Shown: positions 1 through 11,189 of the stretch, piece after piece
How positions within the stretch are numbered: the first letter of the stretch is position 1
Layout: every line of letters starts with the position of its first letter
NCBI GenBank assembly: GCA_903892995.1
Contig: CAITKP010000036.1
Coordinates: forward strand, 1-64,000
Reading direction: 5' to 3'
Source of the DNA: an uncultured Campylobacterales bacterium
GTDB taxonomy: Bacteria; Campylobacterota; Campylobacteria; Campylobacterales; Sulfurimonadaceae
Length of the DNA: 64,000 bases
Position numbers and translations under genes: made by a program
Notes under the pieces: model-generated
What the model saw: only the letters and a program-made list of their open reading frames with translations
What the model was told of the DNA's origin: nothing
The model's database searches: none

Positions 1-1581
1 AGCAACTGGTGCTACAACTTGAGGTGCTGGAGTAGAAACTGTTTCTCCATTTACTGCTGTTACTTGAATATTTGCATCACCTTCTGCTACTTGAACGCTG
101 AACTTTTGTCCATCTACTACTACTGTATAATTTCCTGTACTCATTTTTTTTGCTCCTTTATTTTCTTTCATATTTGATTTTTTTCTTACATTTACTTCTG
201 CTTCACCTTTAAGGAAAGCGATCCCTTTATCATGACATGCTGCAGCAATAAAAATATTTTCTTCCGTTGTTTCTATTTTCTCGTCTTCAAGTCTTTTTGT
301 CCAATGAGCGAGAGATTTTCCTTCATCCTCATCAGCAAGATCTAAAGCATTTCTTGTTGTCGGTTCTAAACGCAATTTTTCAGAAGCGATTTTTACGATT
401 TCAGGATCTGGAGCAACTGGAGTTTTTCCAAAGTATCCTAAAACCATTTTTCCATATCCTGGAGCAATCGCTTTCCATGGACCTTGCATTACATTATTCA
501 ATGCTTGTTGGAAATAAAATTGAGAAACTGGTGTTACAGACGTTCCATATCCACCCTTTTCAACCACTTCACGCATCGCATCAATAACTTCTGGGAATCT
601 CTCTAAAATGTTATTATCGCGCATCATTTGTGTATTTGCAGTAAGTGCACCACCTGGCATTGGTGAAAATGGAATTAATGGAGAAACTGTTGTCGCTTCT
701 GGAGGCATAAAATAATCTTCCAAACAACGCTCAACCTCTTTTTCATAAGTTAAAATCTTCTCGATCTCTAATCCACCAAGGTCATAATTCATCCCCTTAG
801 TAGCATGGAGCATCGTCAAGATATCTGGCTGAGATGTTCCACCACTCACAGGAGAAGCCGCCATATCAATACCATCGATTCCAGCATCAAGTGCCGCCAA
901 ATACGCAGCTACAGAAACACCGGCTGTTTCATGCGTATGAAGACGAAGATGAGTTCCTTCTGGAACTAAAGTACGTGCCATACGAATCGTGTCATATATT
1001 TTTTTAGGACTAGAAGTTCCGCTTGCATCTTTAAAACAGATACTATTATATGGAATACCGCTATCTAAAATATCACGCAAAGTTTTTTCATAAAAGTGCA
1101 CATCATGTGCTCCAACACAACCTGGAGGCAGATCCATCATAGTTACTACGACTTCATGCTTTAACCCATGGTGAGTAATTCTTTCAGCTGAATACTTCAA
1201 GTTTTCAACATCATTGAGTGCATCAAAGTTACGAATCGTTGTAGTTCCATGTTTTTTAAACATTTTTGCATGAAGATCAATAAGCTCTCTTGATCCAGTA
1301 TCAAGCATAACTGTATTAATACCGCGAGCGAGTGTTTGAAGATTAGCATCGGGACCGACAATAGCACGAAATCTATCCATCATCGTAAATGCATCTTCAT
1401 TCAAATAAAAATATAGTGATTGAAACCTTGCTCCACCACCAAATTCAAAGTGAGTTATCCCCGCATGCTTTGCAGCTTCTACTGCTGGGAAAAAATCATC
1501 CATAAGAACGCGACCACCAAAAACAGATTGAAATCCGTCTCTAAAAGTCGTATCCATAATATCAATAAATTTCTTTGCCAT
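1..1581 (-). CDS. Oxaloacetate decarboxylase alpha / pyruvate carboxylase subunit B (carboxyltransferase plus C-terminal biotinyl-type region), 3' end outside window
   Basis: My minus-strand translation from ATG at 1579-1581: MAKKFIDIMDTTFRDGFQSVFGGRVLMDDFFPAVEAAKHAGITHFEFGGGARFQSLYF..., with DTTFRDG and LHTHETAGV..GIDGIDMAASPVSGGTSQPD typical of the family. Missing from the ORF track because it has no stop inside the window. Confidence 0.9.
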   Translation of the reverse strand, partial: MAKKFIDIMDTTFRDGFQSVFGGRVLMDDFFPAVEAAKHAGITHFEFGGGARFQSLYFYLNEDAFTMMDRFRAIVGPDANLQTLARGINTVMLDTGSRELIDLHAKMFKKHGTTTIRNFDALNDVENLKYSAERITHHGLKHEVVVTMMDLPPGCVGAHDVHFYEKTLRDILDSGIPYNSICFKDASGTSSPKKIYDTIRMARTLVPEGTHLRLHTHETAGVSVAAYLAALDAGIDGIDMAASPVSGGTSQPDILTMLHATKGMNYDLGGLEIEKILTYEKEVERCLEDYFMPPEATTVSPLIPFSPMPGGALTANTQMMRDNNILERFPEVIDAMREVVEKGGYGTSVTPVSQFYFQQALNNVMQGPWKAIAPGYGKMVLGYFGKTPVAPDPEIVKIASEKLRLEPTTRNALDLADEDEGKSLAHWTKRLEDEKIETTEENIFIAAACHDKGIAFLKGEAEVNVRKKSNMKENKGAKKMSTGNYTVVVDGQKFSVQVAEGDANIQVTAVNGETVSTPAPQVVAPVA

Positions 1582-1583
1582 TA

Positions 1584-1901
1584 TTATCCTTGTGTGTGAT
1601 GCATAATTGCTGCAGTAACAGCTGCAATTACTTTTTTATTGCCTTGCTTTGACCTATGATACATAATTGCCGCCGTAATAGCTGCAATAATTCTTCTTTT
1701 GTCTTGCTCAGACTTATTCTCAAAATAGGACTTTGTATATGCTTCCTCGCTGAGTATAACACTTGGCTCTCGTAACATTTTGTTGTTGTTTTTAAATGCT
1801 AATTTTGCAACTAAAAATACAACAAAAAGGAGAACCATGCCCATACCAAGAAACATAAACGTCGTTCCCTCTTGAACTACATTTGTTTCCATATCATTCA
1901 C
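1584..1901 (-). CDS. OadG-like sodium-pump decarboxylase gamma subunit
   Basis: 105 aa, single N-terminal TM segment, adjacent to the oadA-like gene, IAAITAAI motifs at the C-terminus. Confidence 0.7.
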   Translation of the reverse strand: MNDMETNVVQEGTTFMFLGMGMVLLFVVFLVAKLAFKNNNKMLREPSVILSEEAYTKSYFENKSEQDKRRIIAAITAAIMYHRSKQGNKKVIAAVTAAIMHHTQG

Positions 1902-2069
1902 CTTGTCAAATAATTCATTATGATATTATAATTAAGTTTAAACTTTTTATAGATTTTCATCTGTTTGAGACATTTTTTGTCTCATTGTTACTTTTTTTAA
2001 ACTATTTTACGAACATATAAAGTTTAAACGATATAATTTCACCATTAAAAAATCAGGAAGGAAATATTT

Positions 2070-2588
2070 ATGAATCTAGATAAAATCGGTTATGGAGAAA
2101 ATCCAGATAAAGTTAAAGCAATCATTGAGATTCCATGTGGATCAAATATTAAGTATGAAGTAGAAAAAGAGAGCGGTGCACTTGTTCTTGACCGTGTAAT
2201 GCACTCTGCAATGTATTATCCTGCAAACTATGGCTTTGTGAATCAAACTCTTTCACAAGATGGAGATCCAGCAGATGTTTTAGTTTTGGCTGAATACCCT
2301 ATGCAGGCTGGATGTGTTATCAACTGCCGTTTAGTTGGTGTTTTAATCATGGAAGATGAGAGCGGAATCGATGAAAAACTTTTAGCAGTTCCTGTTTCAA
2401 AAATAGATCCAACATTTGATGAGATCCAAGATCTTGGAGATATTCCAAAACACACTTTAGCAAAAATCAAAAATTTCTTTGAAACATACAAAATGCTAGA
2501 ACCAAACAAATGGGTAAAAGTCAAAGGTTTTGAAGATAAAGCAAGTGCGACAAAAATACTTGAAGACGCTATCAAAAACTACAAATAA
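2070..2588 (+). CDS. ppa: Inorganic pyrophosphatase
   Basis: 172 aa with EIPCGSNIKYEVEKESGALVLDRVMHSAMYYPANYGFV and DGDPADVLVL family-I PPase motifs. Confidence 0.96.
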   Translation: MNLDKIGYGENPDKVKAIIEIPCGSNIKYEVEKESGALVLDRVMHSAMYYPANYGFVNQTLSQDGDPADVLVLAEYPMQAGCVINCRLVGVLIMEDESGIDEKLLAVPVSKIDPTFDEIQDLGDIPKHTLAKIKNFFETYKMLEPNKWVKVKGFEDKASATKILEDAIKNYK

Positions 2589-2600
2589 GCAGTATTTTTT

Positions 2601-2894
2601 ATGATAGCAGGCATATTTGAACAAGATCTTATCGCATATCTCACATTTGGTGTGATGCTTAATTTTATTTTTTCCATACTATTTGGAATTTATTTAAGCA
2701 AAAATATCGGTATGAATGAGATGATAACTTCTAAAGGGACAAAAACGCAATCTCCTCTTGTGGCTTTTGCTCTTTTTATTCCCTATGCAAAAATGGCTGT
2801 CACTCTTTACAGAGTAGCAATTTTGCAGTTTTATTTTTTAAATCAAGGTAAATCTCACAAAGAGTATTGGATCTACCTTACACATGAAGATTAG
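2601..2894 (+). CDS. Small hydrophobic membrane protein, function unknown
   Basis: 97 aa ORF directly after ppa, two hydrophobic segments. Confidence 0.65.
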   Translation: MIAGIFEQDLIAYLTFGVMLNFIFSILFGIYLSKNIGMNEMITSKGTKTQSPLVAFALFIPYAKMAVTLYRVAILQFYFLNQGKSHKEYWIYLTHED

Positions 2895-2912
2895 AGTTTC
2901 ATCTAATCTTCA
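2885..2912. terminator. Bidirectional hairpin overlapping both convergent gene ends
   Basis: TGAAGATTAGA-GTTTCA-TCTAATCTTCA, 11-bp perfect stem covering the stop codons of both convergent ORFs. Confidence 0.6.
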
Positions 2913-4146
2913 ACTCCTTTAAAATCTTTCTCTCCTTCAATAAAGAAACCACAAACATAGAGATATAACTTCCAATAAGTGCGATAATAACTGCAATAAT
3001 ATTTTTGGAATAAAACATATAGATCGCGTAAAAAAGCCCAACTAAAGAGACTATACCCCATAAACGTATTAAAAGTGCCGATACAAAATCTCCGCTTGCC
3101 TTGATAAAAGCAATCTGATAAGCATTTAAAATGACAAAAAAGAAAAAGAAAGAGATATGTATAATCATCAGCGATGACTCTGCATAAGTTGGTGAAAAAA
3201 GATATGCAACTGCTTTGTCTGCAAACAGTAAAGATAATACAACAAAAATGCCACTTACAGTAAAAGCAAACTTCAAAATCCATCTTTTAATTTCAAACAG
3301 TTTTTCATACTCCTTTGCAGCATAAAGCTTTGAGAGTTCAGGTAAAACAAAACGAAATATTGGAAAAACAAAAAGCATGATCATATAAGTAAAAACAGGT
3401 TTTACAACTACTTGAAAATCTCCAAGCTCATCAAGATTGAAGTATTTCATGATTAACACGACAGCTGTGTACATCATAACAATACCAGAGCCAAACTCAA
3501 TAGTCGAAACAAGTGAATTTTTTAAAAAATTCTGCGTGTTATGTTGCTGTTTTGGCTTTTCAACTGAAACACTTTTAATCTTTCTCGCTTTTACTATATA
3601 TATGTATAAAGAGAGAGAAAATGCGGTCATAATAGTGGAAATAAAGAGCGGTTGCAAGCCTTTTGTACTCGCTAAAAAATAGGCAATTAAAAACCATACT
3701 ATCAACAGTGCTGGTTCTAAAAATGTAACAAAATTAACTGTTTTATACATCCGATACATCGCAATTAAATTTGTATAATAGACACTAAAACTAAGAGAAA
3801 TCACTGTAAAGACAAGATACCAATAATCTATATGAACACCTATTTTATGCTTTAAATAGGGTATTACAAATCCCCAAACAGCTAAAACAGTTATTAGTAA
3901 AACAGCTTTAAATACTTGTAAGATTTTATAATCATCTTTTGTATGAGCAAAACTCACAACCATGGAACTTCGAAATCCCACTAAAACCAAAAGCGTCATT
4001 GTAAAGATATCAATAGCAGTAAAATAGAGTGCCAAATCTGTTTTTGAGATAAAACGTGCCAAAAAGATTTTAAAACTAAAATTGAGTGCAACACTGAGGG
4101 AAGAGACCAAAATGCTGTGAAATATTGCCTGTTTCATCTCTTTCAT
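2899..4146 (-). CDS. Polytopic membrane protein, polysaccharide flippase-like
   Basis: 415 aa, many TM segments, Wzx/MATE-like pattern. Confidence 0.65.
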   Translation of the reverse strand: MKEMKQAIFHSILVSSLSVALNFSFKIFLARFISKTDLALYFTAIDIFTMTLLVLVGFRSSMVVSFAHTKDDYKILQVFKAVLLITVLAVWGFVIPYLKHKIGVHIDYWYLVFTVISLSFSVYYTNLIAMYRMYKTVNFVTFLEPALLIVWFLIAYFLASTKGLQPLFISTIMTAFSLSLYIYIVKARKIKSVSVEKPKQQHNTQNFLKNSLVSTIEFGSGIVMMYTAVVLIMKYFNLDELGDFQVVVKPVFTYMIMLFVFPIFRFVLPELSKLYAAKEYEKLFEIKRWILKFAFTVSGIFVVLSLLFADKAVAYLFSPTYAESSLMIIHISFFFFFVILNAYQIAFIKASGDFVSALLIRLWGIVSLVGLFYAIYMFYSKNIIAVIIALIGSYISMFVVSLLKERKILKELKIR

Positions 4147-4301
4147 TTATATATACCTGTTTCTAAAGTGCTCATAACGCTATCATAACATTTAATCATC
4201 CAAAATTAATAATTGCAATGGAGGTTTTACATGTAAAATAGAGTAAAAAAGCGTTTGCACATCCAATTTTTCTCTGCAATATTGCAAAAAAAGAGGAAAA
4301 A

Positions 4302-4496
4302 TTGAACCAAAAATTCCATTTAGAAGAAAATGGATCTCTTCTTTCATTAAACATCGATCAAATCCCTGAAAATAGGAAGAAAGAACTAAAATACAAACTT
4401 ATAAATATTATTATTTCATTCTCCAAAAACCAAGGTCTGTTTAAGTTTCATTGTCTTTTCAATTTTTCACTTAGCTATAATTTCAGCTCAAATTAA
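4302..4496 (+). CDS. Hypothetical short ORF
   Basis: 64 aa ORF with TTG start and an upstream GAGGA; weak support. Confidence 0.25.
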   Translation: MNQKFHLEENGSLLSLNIDQIPENRKKELKYKLINIIISFSKNQGLFKFHCLFNFSLSYNFSSN

Positions 4497-4505
4497 GGAG
4501 CACTA

Positions 4506-5042
4506 TTGAAATTATTGTTATTACTCTCACTATTCTTATCACTTTCTCTCTTTGGAGCATCAAAAGATATTTCAAATGAACAACTAAAAGTTTTAAACAC
4601 TGTCCGCGAAATCGCAAAGACAATACCAGATGCAAAAGGCAATACCTACGAAGACACTATGAGCGCTATTTGTTTAACAGAAAGCAGTGCGGATAAAAAC
4701 TTAGTTAGTAATCTTCATAAAAACTTTCCAGTGACAAAAGCCTCTTTTGGAGTTATGCAAGTCCAAGTTCAAACGGTACGCCATATAGCAACGCAAGTCA
4801 AAGATCTCAAATGGGTTCTTTCACTCAGCAACGCAGAGATAGCTAAACATCTTTTAAGTGATACAGAGTTTTCAGCACGCATTGCAACATACTATTTTGT
4901 TATGCTTAAAAATAGCAGAGAGGATTATATGCGTTCTGTAAGCGGATACAATGGAGGAATGGTAAACCTTCCATACTACAAAAGAGTGATGCATAATCTT
5001 GAAGATATCAAAGAGTTAACAAAAGAAAAGAAACTTTCTTAA
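4506..5042 (+). CDS. Lytic transglycosylase-like (SLT-type) secreted protein
   Basis: Signal-peptide-like N-terminus; ICLTESSADKN, SFGVMQVQ and YNGG motifs. Confidence 0.65.
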   Translation: MKLLLLLSLFLSLSLFGASKDISNEQLKVLNTVREIAKTIPDAKGNTYEDTMSAICLTESSADKNLVSNLHKNFPVTKASFGVMQVQVQTVRHIATQVKDLKWVLSLSNAEIAKHLLSDTEFSARIATYYFVMLKNSREDYMRSVSGYNGGMVNLPYYKRVMHNLEDIKELTKEKKLS

Positions 5043-5084
5043 CTCGTAAGTCTCTCCTAAACAAATATCTAGTAAAATCGTGGC

Positions 5085-5258
5085 ATGGACAGTTTTAAAT
5101 TAAAAATGCTTATTAGTCTGCTTGGTGGTCTAATCTTTTCTCTTATATTTATCTTGATGGCGCTTGTTGTTCCGCCTTCAAGCAAAAAAGAGGAGATACA
5201 TATACCAAATCAAGTCGAAGCAGCAGATCTTGCTCGTGCTCTAAAAAATACGAAATAA
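5085..5258 (+). CDS. Small single-TM protein (57 aa), function unknown
   Basis: ATG GAC AGT TTT ... encodes MDSFKLKMLISLLGGLIFSLIFILMALVVPPSSKKEEIHIPNQVEAADLARALKNTK*; below the ORF-track length cutoff. Confidence 0.55.
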   Translation: MDSFKLKMLISLLGGLIFSLIFILMALVVPPSSKKEEIHIPNQVEAADLARALKNTK

Positions 5259-6152
5259 TCAGATTCGAATATTTTGTAAAATCTTCTCTTTATTGGAGTA
5301 GATTCTTTGAAACCTTTTTAGTTCATCAATCGTATCAAACATCGCTTCACACGCTTTTCTCGGTTTTAGTTTTATTGATGAAATTATTAAAAGATCCAAA
5401 CACTGAGAAATCTTATCTAAATCCTCTTGATTCTTAATTTCAGTGAGTAAAGATATCCCATTTTGTACACGAAGATTTTTAGCAACTCCAAGATTTTTAT
5501 GTGCAAGATCACGCAATGATGTAAAATTGATCTCTTCATCTAAAAAGTGCTGTTCCCAGACTCTTGAGAGACAAAATCGAAACTCATCATATGTGCGCAT
5601 TATCTGTTCAACATAATCTTCTATAAGTTCATCTATAAGCTCTTCATCAAGGCCTAACTCTGCAACTGCCTGAGCTGGATCATAAACATAATCTTTATCA
5701 TAAACCGATTTTATATATTCACACCCAAGAGTTTTACAAAGCGAATCTGTAAAGTTAAGATAACTAGATTCTAGCTCTTCTAGCGTATTGAGTTTTGAGA
5801 TATTCATAAAGTCTAGGTGAGCATTTGTCTCTTTTAACTCTGTAAAAATTTTCGTAATATTTTTATCATATTTTAAAGATTGTTTTAAATGTGCACTATA
5901 GAGCATCTCTTGTGTGTATTTTGCTTCGGGGAGCTTGAAAGATGTATTGAAAGCTCTATAAATAAGAGCTTCTATATTTGGATTTTCTATACGAACATTG
6001 TTAAGTGCAGTTTGAACGTGGTGCACTCGAACAGTGTCACTGCCTTTTTGAACAGCTTTAGCTTTTGCAACCAATAAAATCGTTTTCAACAGAACACTCC
6101 TTTGAAAAAAAACATTTATTATATTATCACATAAATAATTTTTTTCTACCAA
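5259..6152 (-). CDS. Conserved-looking hypothetical protein
   Basis: Long ORF in a minus-strand gene block; true start may be internal. Confidence 0.6.
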   Translation of the reverse strand: MVEKNYLCDNIINVFFQRSVLLKTILLVAKAKAVQKGSDTVRVHHVQTALNNVRIENPNIEALIYRAFNTSFKLPEAKYTQEMLYSAHLKQSLKYDKNITKIFTELKETNAHLDFMNISKLNTLEELESSYLNFTDSLCKTLGCEYIKSVYDKDYVYDPAQAVAELGLDEELIDELIEDYVEQIMRTYDEFRFCLSRVWEQHFLDEEINFTSLRDLAHKNLGVAKNLRVQNGISLLTEIKNQEDLDKISQCLDLLIISSIKLKPRKACEAMFDTIDELKRFQRIYSNKEKILQNIRI

Positions 6153-6155
6153 ATA

Positions 6156-7154
6156 TTATTGAAAATTCCTATTTGCAATATTTTCGATAAAAATTGTAGC
6201 ATAAGAGGCTTTTGGCAGAATAAAGGTGAGAAGAAAATCTCCATCCTTTTGAAGATACTTACATGTAAGCGCATCTGGATAGATCCAAGCTCTTCGACGC
6301 ATCCCTTTTTCATTTAACAGTTCATCATCATACTTCTCTTCAATCCCTCTTGCCACATCACGAGAACGGAATACATCACGCCCGACAAGTAAACCAGTTG
6401 GAGTGATTTTTCTTGCTAAAAAATCTTTTTCCAAGGGAGTCTTTGGAGTGAAAATCTTTTCATCACGCCCTATCATCACATCTCCATCTAGGAGTTTTAA
6501 ACTGCTAAGTCCCTCTTGCTTACTCAATGTAACACGCTCATTGAGCCACTCGTTAAAAAGATAACTTTGATACACACTTGTTAAAAACTTTTTAACTTTC
6601 TTATCTTTGATAAAAAGCTCCCCTTCCATCATCTCTTTTGCTTGAGAAAGAGCATCTTTACCAAAACGCTGGTAACCAAAATGATTAGCAAAACCTGTTT
6701 TTTCTATCGCTCTTGCAATCTTTTCTATTTTGCCAGCTTTCATATCATCTACTTTATGCAATCTGATCTTAAATCTATTGCAAGAGAGATCACCAATACT
6801 AATTTTTTGTGTATCTTTAAAAGTTTCTAAAATTGTGATCTGTTTATCAGAAAATTTTTTGAGCTCTTTTTCATATTTTTGTGGCAGTGAAAGGTACTGC
6901 GTTGTGGTCGCATATTTATCTTTTAGCCCCGCATATCCGATAGCACTTTCATGGATATTTAAAAAACTGCTAATTTTTTCTATCATCTCCCATGTTGTCA
7001 TATTGATTTTCTTTACATGTAAGATTAAGAAATTGCCCTTTTGTTTAAAGGGTTTTGCAAATATCTCTTCAACAATAAAATCCTCTTTGTTTTGTGTAAA
7101 TTCAAAATCCAGAGGCTCGTGATTTTGTAAAAAAACTCTTTTTAATTCGCTCAT
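6156..7154 (-). CDS. truD: tRNA pseudouridine(13) synthase
   Basis: AIGYAGLKDKYATTTQYLS and FANHFGYQRFG motifs. Confidence 0.92.
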   Translation of the reverse strand: MSELKRVFLQNHEPLDFEFTQNKEDFIVEEIFAKPFKQKGNFLILHVKKINMTTWEMIEKISSFLNIHESAIGYAGLKDKYATTTQYLSLPQKYEKELKKFSDKQITILETFKDTQKISIGDLSCNRFKIRLHKVDDMKAGKIEKIARAIEKTGFANHFGYQRFGKDALSQAKEMMEGELFIKDKKVKKFLTSVYQSYLFNEWLNERVTLSKQEGLSSLKLLDGDVMIGRDEKIFTPKTPLEKDFLARKITPTGLLVGRDVFRSRDVARGIEEKYDDELLNEKGMRRRAWIYPDALTCKYLQKDGDFLLTFILPKASYATIFIENIANRNFQ

Positions 7155-7990
7155 AGTTGTAACATCTTTAGCTCTCTTTTTGATATCTCTATATCTTTTT
7201 TTATCTGTTTTTTCAACGCATCGATAGAATCAAACTTCCTATTTTCACGCACAAACGCAACAAAACTAATACTCGCACTCTCTGTACACTCGATCTTTGC
7301 ATCTAAGATATGTGTCTCAACTGCAAAACTCCCATCTGTAGTATTGCGATGACCGATAAAAGAGATAGATGGATGAAAATGTTCCTCACCATCTATACGC
7401 GTTAAGGTTGTGTAAACACCCTCTTTTGGAAGCATAAAATCGCTTACATGTAAGTTGATAGTCGCAACCAACTCTTTAGCTCCGATGCCTTGCCCTTTTA
7501 TATGTTTACCGTTGATTGTATAGTTACGACCTAAAAGTGCGTTTGCACTCTTTATCTCGCCATGTGAAAGTTTTTTTCTAATTGTACACGAGTGCACCGA
7601 TTCGCCATCTACTTTTACCTCATCAACCACAATCACTTCTCCATCAAACCATGATTTGAGATCTTTATGGCTATGCGCCCGCTCTTTTCCAAAATGAAAA
7701 TCATATCCTACGACAATCTTTTTTAAATGGGGAAACTCCTCTTTTAAAAGAGAGATAAATCCATCTGCATCCAGATGACGGATATCATCAAGAGTAAAAT
7801 AGTAAAGTGGATAATGCGTAAACTTTTCACGAGTCTTTTTTGGCGTAAGATTTGCAAAACCAGAATCGATCACGACTACACACCCATGTTTACCAAGCTG
7901 TGCGAAAAGATGCTGGTGCCCTACATGTAAGCCATCAAAACCGCCAATTGCGATGGAATCACTATTTTTGATAATAGTAGCAGTATTCAA
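7151..7990 (-). CDS. ribF: Bifunctional riboflavin kinase/FAD synthetase
   Basis: IGGFDGLHVGHQHLF nucleotidyltransferase motif; VVGYDFHFGKER; C-terminal GRNYTINGKHIKGQGIG. Confidence 0.92.
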   Translation of the reverse strand: MNTATIIKNSDSIAIGGFDGLHVGHQHLFAQLGKHGCVVVIDSGFANLTPKKTREKFTHYPLYYFTLDDIRHLDADGFISLLKEEFPHLKKIVVGYDFHFGKERAHSHKDLKSWFDGEVIVVDEVKVDGESVHSCTIRKKLSHGEIKSANALLGRNYTINGKHIKGQGIGAKELVATINLHVSDFMLPKEGVYTTLTRIDGEEHFHPSISFIGHRNTTDGSFAVETHILDAKIECTESASISFVAFVRENRKFDSIDALKKQIKKDIEISKRELKMLQL

Positions 7991-8671
7991 GATTTCCCTC
8001 TTTGCCTGTGATTTTTGATTCAGATTTCAAGATCAGTTTCCAACCCTTAATCATACACGCATCCTCAAAATGGATCATCGCTTTTTGGATCGCTTTTTCA
8101 TCACGCACTACACCATTTTTATCGCGTTTGACTTCACGTCCAACTTCAAACTGAGGTTTAAAAAGAAGAATGATCTTATCTTTTGCAAGTGTATCAACAG
8201 CATCTAAAATATGCATCAGTGAGATAAAAGCAACATCACTTGTGATGAGATCAAACTTTTCATCGCTCGTAAATGTTCGAATATCTTGATTTTCATACAC
8301 GCTCACTCTCTCATCGCTGCGAAGTGAATGATGCAATTGATCACTTCCCACATCCACACAGCTTACATGTAAGACTTTTCTCTCAAGTAAAACCTGTGTA
8401 AAGCCTCCCGTAGAAGAGCCTATATCTAAAGCATTTGCACCCTCAATGTTCAAAGAGAGCTCATCTAAAAAAGCATCTAGTTTTAAAGCCCCACGACTTA
8501 CATACTCTTTATGCTCTTGCACTTTTATCGTGTTAATCTCTGGGTCTATCTTGTGAGATGCCTTTAAAATAATAATCCCATCAACTGATACAAGCGCTTC
8601 TTTGATCATATTTTGCGCTTTATTTCTTGTCTCTACTTTTGCTGACTCTACTAAATATTGGTCTAAACGTA

Positions 8672-8675
<4 letters not shown>
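7962..8675 (-). CDS. tlyA: TlyA-family rRNA methyltransferase (S4 plus FtsJ-like)
   Basis: MIRLDQYLVESAKVETRNKAQNMI (S4), ALDIGSSTGGFTQVLLE, SDVAFISL, LLFKPQFEVG. Confidence 0.9.

Positions 8676-11189
<2,514 letters not shown>

Noticed and set aside
267-587. Plus-strand 106-aa ORF
   Set aside because: Antisense to the carboxyltransferase gene (1..1581 minus), which has recognised family motifs; spurious.
2243-2575. Minus-strand 110-aa ORF
   Set aside because: Antisense shadow of ppa.
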